Source: Cherax quadricarinatus (taxonomy: Eukaryota; Arthropoda; Malacostraca; Decapoda; Parastacidae). Taken from it: DNA of 64,000 bases. The notes under the pieces were generated by a model. It did not search any database. It was not told the DNA's origin and saw only the letters and a program-made list of their open reading frames with translations. Position 1 is the first letter of the stretch, and every line of letters starts with the position of its first letter. The stretch is taken from NCBI RefSeq assembly GCF_038502225.1, contig NC_091340.1, forward strand, positions 29,378,573 to 29,442,572, read 5' to 3'. Positions 32,606 through 41,859 of the stretch are shown here, in pieces. Made by a program: the position numbers and the translations under genes.

Positions 32606-32729
32606 TTAAAATGGTATAAAATACCGACAGGTTGTTAGGTAAGACACATATGCAACAGTTAGGTATCTTTATTATGAAACGTTTCATAATAAAGATACCT
32701 AACTGTTGCATATGTGTCTTACCTAACAA
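32606..32729 (-). mobile_element. Minimal foldback element: perfect 100-bp palindrome
   Basis: 32631-32730 is an exact palindrome with no loop, centred on TATGAAACGTTTCATA (32680/32681). The tail (TTAAAATGGTATAAAATACC) is on the left only. CATTAAATGGACG flanks the element at 32593-32605 and 32730-32742, a 13-bp target duplication. The arms match the outermost 45 bp of the element at 26673, and the CTGAAGA/hairpin part is missing. Confidence 0.85.
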
Positions 32730-32895
32730 CATTAAATGGACGGTTTGATGGCAATGTCGACACCTCACTGGCTCTGAGGTCTTGTCTTGCTAGCACTTTC
32801 CAGTTACTCTTCTGTCGCCTGGTCACCATCTGGAAAAGACCCGGGTCGGAACATGTACCTGCGAATCATTCAAGTTTATGTTACTCTTCTTTACA

Positions 32896-33206
32896 GGCGA
32901 GTTGTGGCTCTCCCCAGCGTCACTCTCACCCCACCAAGAGAACTTTTCCCTGATATCTTTTATCACCATTATATTGCTGGGAGGAAAATTTATGAGCTCT
33001 CTCAGAAAGATATTGATTTGCCTCAAGGGGATCCGGCAATTTTTTTTTGCTGCTTTCAAGACGGAGTTAAAAGTGGGGCCGTCCACGAAGATTCGAACAT
33101 AGTGACTAAGAAACTCACTGAAGTTACCCAACGGAATCAACTGTACCAAGACACTAAAAAGAGATATGCCAGCTGCCGCCTTGTAAAATCTGGCAGGTGT
33201 TTTTGA
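32896..33206 (+). CDS. Putative exon of an unrecognised gene
   Basis: The frame follows a good 3' splice-site context: pyrimidine-rich CTCTTCTTTACAG ends at 32895. It runs to a TGA at 33206 (about 103 codons). An alternative GCAG/GTGTTT donor lies at 33196/33197. The translation includes RVVALPSVTLTPPRELFPDI, FYHHYIAGRKIYELSQKDID, LPQGDPAIFFCCFQDGVKSG, SNIVTKKLTEVTQRNQLYQD and RYASCRLVKSGRCF. Composition is mixed and hydrophilic, unlike the repeats around it, and third positions favour pyrimidines. I do not recognise the family. The opposite strand is also open (32823-33344, 173 codons, with a possible AG/exon/GT arrangement), so the strand is not certain. No other exon was found nearby. A repeat starts 120 bp downstream. 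It may be an exon or a conserved fragment of an unknown mobile element. Confidence 0.35.
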
Positions 33207-33328
33207 CTGTTGTTTAGCAAAATCAACACAAGATTGTTCTGACTGATATTTTTTCATAAACTCGCATCTACACTTAGCTGGGATACACTGGTAGACACCA
33301 AGCACCGTAGTGTTGAAAACTGCGATAT

Positions 33329-33660
33329 TAACATAAGAACACAAGAAAGATGGAACACTGCAGTATGCCTACTGTCCCATGCAGGGCAGGTCCAATTTTC
33401 CCACCGGCTTAAGCCAGTGCCTTGACCTAGTCAGGTCAGTCACATTCACTTAAGGGAGGAGCACGGTATCTGACCTAGTAGCACAAGCTAGTCACGTCCA
33501 TCTCACACCCACCCACACCCACTCATGTATTTATCTAACCTATTTTTAAAACTACACAACGTCTTAGCTTCTATACAGTAAATTCCCGAGTCTTCCTATA
33601 CAACGTTGTGTGAACGAGTGGCACTCAGTGCCAGACTGATGTCTGAACGATTCGAAGAAT
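33329..33660 (+). mobile_element. Dispersed repeat (ATAAGAACACAAGAAAGATGG type)
   Basis: AACATAAGAACACAAGAAAG, GGAACACTGCAGTATGCCTA, CACCGGCTTAAGCCAGTGCC, CTAGTAGCACAAGCTAGTCA and CACCCACACCCACTCATG. The beginning matches 28905-29050. It has no coding capacity that I can read and its class is unknown. The following 33661-34035 holds nothing recognised. Confidence 0.6.
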
Positions 33661-34039
33661 TGCTCATGTTCCGAGTCAGAGAAACATTCATTACAATGGT
33701 CATTACAAGTACAATGTAACTACCTTCTCTCCTTCACCCTATCATTAATTTTCCTTAGCAAGAACACACTGTTCCCTCGTCTAAGGGTAAGTTATACCAA
33801 TTCACAGTGCCTAAAACAAGATGGATCCGGAACTAAACTTGATGTATCACGTAAATATTTAGCATTGTGATCACTACCAATTTTTTTCTTGTCTCATTCG
33901 AAGCCGTTCCGTTTATTTCTTACTTACTTGACCTTGATTAATGTAATTGTATTTATTCTCAAATCCTCAAATATTCGAAGCTTGAGTATCTTATCGCAGT
34001 ACTGCATCCCATAAATGTGAATAATGTTACCTGAATAAT

Positions 34040-34290
34040 GTTACTTGAAGACGATGTAATCAGTCCATCACCCTTAAAGTTTTGAGGTGGTCAGTCCCTC
34101 ATGGACTGACAGTCAGTCCCTGATGGACTGATTACATCGTCTTCAAGTATCTTCTGCTTCTATCAACTTTTCTGTACTTGACTGAAGAAGCCTACTGTGT
34201 AGGCGAAACGTTTCATAATAAAGATACCTAACTGTTGCATATGTGTCTTACCTAACAACCTGTCGGTATTTTATACCATTTTAATGTTCA
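34040..34290 (+). mobile_element. Foldback-family element with unequal arms
   Basis: Left arm CTTGAAGACGATGTAATCAG (34044) is matched by CTGATTACATCGTCTTCAAG (34127-34146). The centre has TCAGTCCCTCATGGACTGA. The right arm continues through CTGAAGA, hairpin GCCTACTGTGTAGGC, GAAACGTTTCATAATAAAG and the full tail GTCGGTATTTTATACC. The left arm is cut before the core. No convincing target duplication was found. Confidence 0.7.
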
Positions 34291-34991
34291 AGATAAGACA
34301 AGAAAGTTTAGGTAAGACCCCATGTGGGGTGAGTTGGGAAGACGAGAAAGGCGAAGAATAGTGTAGCAGAGTAGTATCCACAGCTATAGAGAAAGTGCCA
34401 GGGCTTAACCCAGCAACTAGGAGATCGTGGGTCAGATTGGAGAATCACGAAGAGTAAGCACAGATGCAACGGTCTTGTGGAGGTTAGAAGTCTTCAGTTT
34501 TGACAAGCTGTCAGCAGGTTAGGTCGCAGGACAGGGCAGGCAGGTAGGAACATCAGAGAGCAGCATACTGGTGGTGTTATTTGACGTGATTGTGGCAGGT
34601 TTGTAGAGGTGCAATTCTCAAATTTCTTGAAGCTGCTTCTAAAGAGGTGGTAAAGTTGTGTCTTGTTTCCAAAGGTGAATCGTAGAGGTTTGCCGACTTC
34701 CAGAACTTGGGTGAGAGTTAAGTGATGAGGGTGTTCGCAGGCAAACTTGACAGTTCCTGCACCGATGCCTTTGTAGAGTTCAGTGCAGGTCATGGTGTCA
34801 GCGTTTGATTGAGCAATGTAGAAGGTAAGACTTTCCCATGTTGATGTGCTGGAGTCATTAATATCTTCTTCTGACGAGCACCATGGTGCTAGCAGGTGAC
34901 TGAGGTTGACAGGAGCAGTAGATATATGTATTAGTGGTGTGTCAGCAGGTTGGGAGACGTGGGAGGCGGTGGTTGATGCAGGATGAACAGT

Positions 34992-35155
34992 ATGTAAAGT
35001 AAAAGGACACAAGTGCAACTAATGTGACATTTATTGTGGCAACGTTTCGCTCTCCAGGAGCTTTATCAAGCCATTACAAACAATACATGGACACAGAGGG
35101 TATATAAAGGCTCAGAGTGAGGTGAATACTAGTGAGGTACCATTTCGATGTTCAC

Positions 35156-35206
<51 letters not shown>

Positions 35207-35570
35207 TGACAAAAGTAATACAATATGGTAGAGCAATTAATTCGTAGATGAGTAAAAGGATATAAAAGCTATTACTTGGGTAACACAAAAATAGGTTGGA
35301 CAAATATAGACTGGAAAGAGGCAGCTTGTTTCAGTGTTCACTCTCTGTAATATGTTTTATGTAGTATAACAGGAGAGACTATGTGATGGCAGGGTTTACT
35401 GTTTTCAGGAGGATTCTTGCTAAGACTTCGGAGATGGTGAAGCTGCCGTTGTTTTGTTTAATTGTATTTGAAACAGCGATCAGTGCTGATTCGAGGCAAG
35501 TGCCTCGAATCAGCACTGATCGCTGATCCTTTTACTTTACATATTGTCGGTAATTCTACCAACTTTATTA
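34992..35570 (-). mobile_element. Foldback-type insertion inside LINE ORF1
   Basis: CAGGATGAACAGT occurs at 34979-34991 and 35571-35583, a 13-bp target duplication. The left end GTAAAGTAAAAGGACACAAG and the right end CCTTTTACTTTACATATTG are inverted repeats. The tail GTCGGTAATTCTACCAACTT is on the right only. The left core (minus strand) is TTGATAAA, hairpin GCTCCTGGAGAGC, GAAACGTTGCC (35039-35070). A 25-bp perfect inverted repeat with a 2-nt loop (35474-35498, 35501-35525) lies near the right end. An (AGT)n tract is internal. Confidence 0.8.
35154..35203. repeat. (AGT)n microsatellite
   Basis: About 16 uninterrupted AGT triplets inside the foldback insertion, ending in GTGGTAGTGAC. Confidence 0.95.
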
Positions 35571-36660
35571 CAGGATGAACAGTGTTGATGACTGTAGAGG
35601 TGGTTGTGGATGTTTCCGGAATAGCTGTTTGGGGAGAAGGAGACAGGTCAGCAGGTGTAGTGATGTTAACGACGTTAGGAAGAATCCTGAGGATGTCAGC
35701 TGAAGGTGTGCAGTCAGGGAAAACGAAGATATGCATATTGTTAAGTCAGAATACCCCATTGATGGTGCTGTTGAGTGTGCCTGGGTTGACTGTATTCGCA
35801 AGGTGCGCGTACACCATGCAAAACAGCACCTTGGAGGGAGCCGCGTCCGGAAGTAGAGAGAAGAAGATGCTGGATAGAGATGGCTGTGTGTAGTTTGAAG
35901 AATTTTCTTGGTATCAGTCTGTAGTTTTGTTATGGCGGCGATTTAGGGCTGCTTTTCTTAGCTTCTTTGATTTTCTTAGCACTTCCTTCCTTAGTGGGCA
36001 TTTGACTGCAGTTGAGGCAGGTTGGAGTGGCATTGGTGGTGGAACAGGTTTGGAAATCGTGACCTTTTCCTCAGTTGGAACAGAATTTCTTGTCTTTAAT
36101 GGGACAGTCAGTCGTTGAGTGATGGTAAGAATAACAGTTCCAGCAGGATGAGACATGGGCAAAACGTTCTGGTTCTATGTGTCGTGGATGAATATGGTAG
36201 TAGGAGATGGCTAGGCCATCAAAAAGAGCTTAGATAGCCATATCGCTGTTGGACGTGAGTTTGACCATTGAAGAAGCACTTGGGATTTTGCTGATGTTAA
36301 TCGAGGCCCAAGTGTTTTGCTCCTCGATAGAGGTCTTCAGATCAGCAGTTGTAAGGGATGTGATGATCTTGTCCAACCATTTGACAAAAACCAGAACGTT
36401 TCGCCAGCAGAGAAGGTGAAGGAGATACGTTGAATTGTTGGTCACAGTGCTATGTCGTCCATGAGTTTTGATGGTTCATTGTCGTCAGTACAGACGACAA
36501 CATAAGAGTCCTTCAGAGAGTGGATTGTTGTGAATTTGACCTGCAAGCAGGTCCTCACAGGGGCAGTAAGGGCTAGTTTGGTGGAGTCATTAATTACTCC
36601 ACTGGCTGGTTTAATCTTCACACGGTACGAAAGCATCGTGAAAGAGCAAAGGCGACGGTG

Positions 36661-36944
36661 TGTAGGTTACAAATTCCCCTCCCCGACGGGGATCGAAGGG
36701 ATACTTCTTGAAGTAGAGCGACTGTGACTTACCAGCAACAAGGTCAGCAGCGGAATGTGCAGATCTCCAGCGAACGTTTACACTTTTTAATAAACGTCAG
36801 AGCCAGGATAATGCCTTTCCTTACTCCGTCCATCTGTTGTGGCCCATGACAGTCCCGGCCAGTCATGAGAGAATGGTGATAGCGGCTGCTCAGTGACGGA
36901 GAACATAAAAAATAACACAATACCGTGACTGGAACAATACAAAA
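36661..36944. other. Intergenic and 5' flank of LINE ORF1, nothing recognised
   Basis: GC-balanced sequence that may include the upstream region of the minus-strand LINE. The end (CACAATACCGTGACTGGAAC, about 36915) is the tail of the GGTCC-hairpin foldback subfamily. Confidence 0.4.
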
Positions 36945-37075
36945 ATAGTGTATTAATTTTGGTAGAATTACCGACAGGAGCTTTGTCAAGCCGTTACGGT
37001 TTGACAAAGCTCCTGGAGAGCGAAACGTTGCCACAATAAAATGTCACATTTGTTGCACTTGTGTCCTTTTACTTT
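36945..37075 (-). mobile_element. Short foldback element, GCTCCTGGAGAGC subfamily
   Basis: ACAATACAAAA flanks it (36934-36944, 37076-37086). Tail on the left (TTGGTAGAATTACCGACAGG). The inner palindrome is GGAGCTTTGTCAAGCCGTTA followed by CGGTTTGACAAAGCTCC. The right half has the core hairpin GCTCCTGGAGAGC and GAAACGTTGCCACAATAAAA. It is inserted into a GGTCC-subfamily copy. Confidence 0.75.
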
Positions 37076-37290
37076 ACAATACAAAAGTAACCCGCACGCA
37101 GGAAAGTGAAACTTACAACGACGTTTCGGTCCGACTTGGACCATTAACTATACACAAATAACCCTCACGAAAGAGAAAGAAGCTTACAACGGCATTTTGG
37201 TGAGACCTGACCCAGTGATTACTCACACTAACACACGAAGAAGAAGCCAGGATATACAATAGAAAAGGACAGGAACGGGACAAAGGGTTA
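37076..37290 (-). mobile_element. GGTCC-hairpin foldback-family copies (two)
   Basis: ACAATACAAAAGTAACCCGC, then ACGACGTTTCGGTCCGACTT and GGACCATTAAC. A second copy starts at ACTATACACAAATAACCC (37147). On the minus strand the core is hairpin GGTCCAAGTCGGACC, then GAAACGTCGT. Confidence 0.6.
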
Positions 37291-37329
37291 TTTTGTGTAG
37301 TGACGGAGTATTTTATACCTGGAGGATGT

Positions 37330-37430
37330 TTAGGGGTCAACGCCCCGGCGGACAGGTCGATGACAGGCCACTCCGGCCCATGACATGCCAGCCTGGTCCA
37401 TGACTGGCCAGTCCGGTCCATGTACAACAA
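37330..37430. repeat. Short GC-rich degenerate repeat
   Basis: Variants of GGCCAGTCCGGTCCATGAC are repeated four times over about 80 bp. The stretch 37431-38150 is AT-rich with nothing recognised. Confidence 0.5.
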
Positions 37431-38156
37431 CCTGATTTAAAACTTACATACTCTCTTAAAAGCTAATCAATCTTACTCACCGTAAACTTTGGACTGATAC
37501 AGATCTGTGTAGGTTCCAATTTGCTTGTTTTGTGAACGGGAAAACTTGTGAAGATTAAATATTGGTTTTCACGCGATTATTTCTGAGCGTCACATCTGAT
37601 TAGCTTCAAACCTTCTTTGCTGATTACTTGATAGCGCTACATCCGAGTGGCTTGTGTATTTCAGGGTATTGGACTCTTCTCTCCCTCTGTGAGAGTAGTA
37701 TTGTAGTATTTTATTTACCGAAGAAATTTGGGATATTAGTTTCCATGTGATGACTTGTGAATGCCTATTCCGATTCCCTGCAAATCTTCAACACTTGTAC
37801 TGAACTGCTTTATCATCTTATGCCGCACTCTGCACTATTCCAATCGCCTGCATTGCCGCCCAGGGAACTGGGGTTATGAAACACGATATTTTCCTTGAAA
37901 TGCGCACCGAATGAAATGCATCTAATGAGACTTCAGGATACCACATCGATTAAAGTTCTATACGAATTTGAAAAAAATTGCGAACTTATTCATAAAATTT
38001 AAAAATATATATAAGTGAAATGAAATTTTTTGAAGTAATCTTACCATGGTCAGCTCTGCAGGCAGGTCCAAACGAAAAAAAAAAAGGTCCACATCAGCAA
38101 ACAGTGAACAGCCGAGATAAAAATAAAAAGAGTGAAAAAAGTTAGGAGATAGTGTA

Positions 38157-38337
38157 ATGTCATCACTGCCACAGCATCCAGAGCGAGAAGGTTACCAGCC
38201 TCTCCTGCTAGGAGAGCAGGAGGCTGCTGGAGGCCTCCTGCTTCTGCTGCAACGGGCATCCACAGCTGCTGCACTGCTTCTGGTAGTAAATGTTATCACA
38301 ACCTCTGCAGGTGTCCACTCACTGCTGCTGCTGCAAA

Positions 38338-38340
<3 letters not shown>
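38157..38340 (+). other. Leucine-rich ORF, status unclear
   Basis: An ATG at 38157 opens MSSLPQHPEREGYQPLLLGE, QEAAGGLLLLLQ and ALLLVVNVITTSAG, then runs into the CA microsatellite (TH repeats). Local sequence is rich in CTGCTG and CTCCTG and is partly self-complementary, so it may be low-complexity rather than coding. No family recognised. Confidence 0.2.

Positions 38341-38427
<87 letters not shown>
38341..38427. repeat. (CA)n microsatellite
   Basis: About 43 uninterrupted CA dinucleotides. Confidence 0.98.
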
Positions 38428-38428
<1 letters not shown>

Positions 38429-38469
38429 AGGATGGAACAAGGTTGGGAGAACAAACTAGGTGAGTATTG

Positions 38470-38742
38470 TGCGAAAATGGAGAAGAGGATGGAGGCGGAG
38501 AAGAAGAAATTGGAGCCAGGATATGGGCCCTCGAATATGAGATAAATTGGCTGAAGCGAGTCACAGGGCTATTGCCCAGAGGAGACATAGCATCTGAAGC
38601 AGGTACACCCCTACTAAGCGAGGAGCCCAGAAAGGAATGAGCATGACTATGCTAAGGCCCTATCAGTCCACCAAGCAGGGCTGAGGAATGAAGGGGGAGG
38701 GATGCTGGGTGCAGGGGTAGCAGCTAGAGAGGGGGGAGAAGG

Positions 38743-38812
<70 letters not shown>

Positions 38813-38830
38813 GAGAGAAGAGAGAGAGGA

Positions 38831-38919
<89 letters not shown>

Positions 38920-40065
38920 GTCCCATGCAGAGGCACGACCATGCCACCAAGAGATACAGGAAAAGATAAGGGAGACAATGACCATATACAAATGGGACAC
39001 AGAGGGAAAGGCTATGGGAGGAGGAGAGGGAGAAGTCAGTGTTTATTCATGGGTTTCAGGAGAGCGAGGGGAGGACACACAATGAAAGACAGCAGGGAGA
39101 AAAACAGGAGATTGAAAACATCATCAGAGAAATAGGCGAGGAGGACATCACTGAGATAGTAAATTTTCAGAGAACTGGGGGGTACTTGAGGGGAAGAAAT
39201 CGGCCAAACTGATTTCAAGAAAGAAACGGTGTGGAACAGGATCCTGTAAGAGAAATCACAGCTGAAGGAATCATCAACATACAAGAGGGTGTTCATAGAC
39301 CGAGACAGAACAAGAACAGAATGACAGCAGTTGAGGGCGAGGACACAGAAAGAAAAGGGGCTAGAAAGAGAGACAAGGACAGAGTCAGCAGAGGACAAAG
39401 GGAGCAGGGCAGAGAAACAAGCGCAAGCACACACACAACCACCCACAGAACCCCACAACCAAACACACTATCCCAACACAAACTACAATCCACACTTACA
39501 GCCCATACCCCACCCACACTATGCAATAGAATCCCACAGCACACTGCCAGGTCCCCACCCTCACAGACCCCCCCCCACCCAGAGCACAGTGTTGGAGAGG
39601 AAACTGAAGGTATGGTACAGCAACGCTGATGGAATAATAAATACGTGGGAGGAGTGGCACAAAAGAGTCAAAGAGGCATCACTGGAAATCAAAGATATCA
39701 CAGAAACCAAGCTCACGGGAATGATAACAGATGCCATCTTTCCAAAGGGATATCAGATTCTGAGGAAAGACAGAGGGAACAGTGGGAGTGGAGGAGTGGC
39801 ACTGCTCATCAAAAACCATTGGGATTTTGATGTGCTGGAAAGAGGAGACAGAGGAGAAGCAAGAAACTGCATAATAGGAACACTTCAGTCTGGAGGTCCC
39901 AAGGTGGTACATGAAGTAATGTATAACCCACCACAGAACACTGGAGGCCAAGGCAAGAGTATGAGAGTAACAGAGCGATGATTGACACACTGGCTGAAGT
40001 GGTCACGAGGACCCATGTACATACCGCGTCATGTGGTTCTCGGTCACAATGGTGGGCTAGCGCAG
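38470..40065 (+). pseudogene. LINE ORF1 remnant plus ORF2 APE-endonuclease N-terminus
   Basis: 38470-39600 holds pieces of a charged, helical ORF1-like protein (LEYEINWLKRVTGLLPRGD, ITEIVNFQRTGGYLRG, EGVHRPRQNKNRMTAVEG), broken by stops and by two GA microsatellites. From about 39595 the frame LKVWYSNADGIINTWEEWHK, DITETKLTGM, FPKGYQILRKDRGNSGSGGV, ALLIKNHWDF is the start of an exonuclease/endonuclease/phosphatase domain. ITETK carries the metal-binding glutamate and GSGGVALLIK is the next conserved block. This nuclease nicks target DNA for LINE insertion. A frameshift near 39955 moves the frame to QEYESNRAMIDTLAEVV, and the reading ends at the TA repeat (40076). The RT is absent. Confidence 0.7.
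38743..38917. repeat. Two (GA)n tracts with AGAGGAAGAG spacer
   Basis: Pure GA at about 38743-38808 and 38839-38917, separated by TAGAGAGAAGAGAGAGAGG. It interrupts the LINE ORF1 remnant. Confidence 0.97.
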
Positions 40066-40075
40066 TGTTGTTATT

Positions 40076-40217
<142 letters not shown>

Positions 40218-40603
40218 GTCGTGCCGAATATGTAAAACTGGTCAATTAACAAGAATTCATTTAAAATTAAGTCCTTTCTAAAATTTTCTCTTATACGTTT
40301 AAAGATTTTTTTCTTTCATTAATGTAAATGTAAAAATTTTTAATTTTGCACCAAAAGAATCTTAGAAAACTTACCTAACCTTATAATAACAAGAACAATT
40401 TATTTTAGCCTAACCCAACTATATATATTTTAGATTTGTTTACAATAATTTAATTCTAAACAAACACAGTGAAATATATATTTTTTCGTTAGGTTCAGAA
40501 TGATTTTGGCGAAATTATTGCATACACAAATTTTCACTTGTCCTATATGGCAAGATGAGCGTTGCTATTTAAGCCAAGATCGCAAGTTCTGCCTATTCGG
40601 CAC

Positions 40604-40606
<3 letters not shown>
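40218..40606. mobile_element. 389-bp MITE inserted in TA repeats
   Basis: Terminal inverted repeats GTCGTGCCGAATA / TATTCGGCACGAC are exact over 13 bp and continue with two mismatches to about 22. It is AT-rich inside with no coding capacity, and flanked on both sides by TA dinucleotides, which fits TA-target insertion. I recall closely similar sequence as a common repeat in decapods. Superfamily (Tc1/mariner-like by target) is an inference. Confidence 0.8.

Positions 40607-40657
<51 letters not shown>
40607..40657. repeat. (TA)n microsatellite, right block
   Basis: Pure TA of about 50 bp next to the MITE. Confidence 0.97.
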
Positions 40658-40658
<1 letters not shown>

Positions 40659-40880
40659 CTTTAGTAGTGTATACAGGAGAAGGGGTTACTAGCCCCTTGC
40701 TCCCGGCATTTTAGTCGCCTCTTAAGACACGTACAGCTTACGGAGGAAGAATTCTGTTCCACTTCCCCATGGAGATAAGAGGAAACAAACAAGAACAGGA
40801 ACTATTAAAAAAATAGAAGAAAATCCAGAAGGGTTTGTATATATACGCTTCTGTCGCGGAGACATACGTGGTCGCGGCAA
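40658..40880 (+). mobile_element. Dispersed repeat, class unknown
   Basis: GGGGTTACTAGCCCCTTGCT, TTTTAGTCGCCTCTTAAGAC, TTCTGTTCCACTTCCCCATG and GAGATAAGAGGAAACAAACA. I associate this module with decapod genomes from memory. No motif identifies the class. Confidence 0.45.
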
Positions 40881-40890
40881 ACTAAAGATT

Positions 40891-41100
40891 AAGCTGATAC
40901 AAGGATCCTAAGCCACGGAGCAGGACGTACGAGGGACTAGCTGTAAGCTGATACAAGAATCCTAAGCCACGGAGCAGGACCTACGAGGGACTAGCTGTAA
41001 GCTGATACAAGGATCCTAAGCCACTGAGCAGGACCTACGAGGGACTAACTGTAAGCTGATACAAGGATCCTAAGCCACGGATCTTGTCCTATTCTCTCCT
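40891..41100 (+). repeat. 54-bp minisatellite, four copies
   Basis: AAGCTGATACAAGGATCCTA starts at 40891, 40945, 40999 and 41053. Units share AGCCACGGAGCAGGACCTAC and GAGGGACTAGCTGT. Only scattered substitutions separate the copies. Confidence 0.92.
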
Positions 41101-41179
41101 TTCCTAAATGAATATATTTTCGTTACACCCCACATGTCCGCCTCGCGGCTGACAGCCACATGTTTACGGAGGCTGGAAA

Positions 41180-41406
41180 TTAATGGTATAAAATGCCGAC
41201 ACGACGAGAAAATAAACACAAATGCAGTTTAATGCTTTTCTTTATTGACTACGTTTCATAGTGGACGGGAAAAACGTAATAGGCGAAACGTAGCGGGCGA
41301 AACGCAATGGGCGAAACGTAGTGGGCGAAACGTATTGGGCGAAAAGTAGTGGGCGAAACGTAGTGGGCAAAACGTAGTGGGTGAGACGTAGTGGGCGAAA
41401 CGTAGT
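41180..41406 (-). mobile_element. Foldback-family end with expanded GGGCGAAACGTAGT repeats
   Basis: Starts with the family tail (AATGGTATAAAATGCCGACA at 41183) and a terminal module ending TTTCTTTATTGACTACGTTT. About ten 14-bp units of GGGCGAAACGTAGT follow (41272-41406). The repeated unit is the GCGAAACG side of the core found in the other copies, so the minisatellite grew from the core itself. Confidence 0.75.
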
Positions 41407-41845
41407 CATTAAAGGATCTCATTATACTCCATTTATGTTAATTTTTACGGAGGCTCATAATGGGACCAGCGACTTTTGTCCGACATTTGATAACAAGAGA
41501 TAAATTACTACAGTACAGGTAGAATATCAATAAAAAATTGCAAGAAAAACATCTCATGGACTCTTGAAATAATAAACGATTTAGGGGAGATAAAGTCAAA
41601 TTATTTTAGCTTTTATCAACACAATGAAGCGAAAGCAATAAGGGATAAATAACCGGAACCGGTTTTGTTGTAAATGAAGGCCACGTTTTATCGCGATTAT
41701 CTGTTATTTATGGGTTTTGTTGGACAGAACTTCAAAGAGGGAAGAGGCCACTAACGTCCTCTTCCTTGGATTAAAAGCGTCTCTTGTAATCAAAATTCGC
41801 CACCGATGATTATATATCTGACATAATAATGATCGTATTTATGTG
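41407..41845. other. Intergenic, nothing recognised
   Basis: AT-rich, no ORF or repeat delimited. Confidence 0.5.
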
Positions 41846-41859
41846 CTTATTTATTGTTA

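Larger units (their letters stand above)
34494..36660 (-). pseudogene. LINE ORF1 (gag-like, CCHC knuckles), interrupted
   Basis: Minus-strand reading gives the nucleic-acid-binding ORF1 protein of a non-LTR retrotransposon. It runs from about 36650: KIKPASGVINDSTKLALTAP, LKDSYVVVCTDDNEPSKLMD; then in another frame FVKWLDKIITSLTTADLKTS, IEEQNTWASINISKIP (36445-36230). A stop follows, then SCWNCYSYHHSTTDC (a CX2CX4HX4C knuckle, near 36150-36110), CSN-stop-GKGHDFQTC (second knuckle with its second cysteine mutated to a stop) and TCLNC (third). The C-terminal part is 34990-34494 with GAGTVKFACEHPHHLTLTQV. It is disabled by frameshifts, stops and a 579-bp foldback insertion (34992-35570). The protein would coat element RNA. 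No linked ORF2 was seen. Confidence 0.65.

Noticed and set aside
32823..33344. 173-codon minus-strand ORF as the real exon
   Set aside because: Kept only as an alternative: the plus-strand frame has the stronger pyrimidine-rich acceptor and more typical codon usage.
22831..37075. Foldback elements as cut-and-paste DNA transposons (MITEs)
   Set aside because: Target duplications vary from about 10 to 17 bp and the end extension is one-sided, unlike fixed short duplications and symmetric termini.
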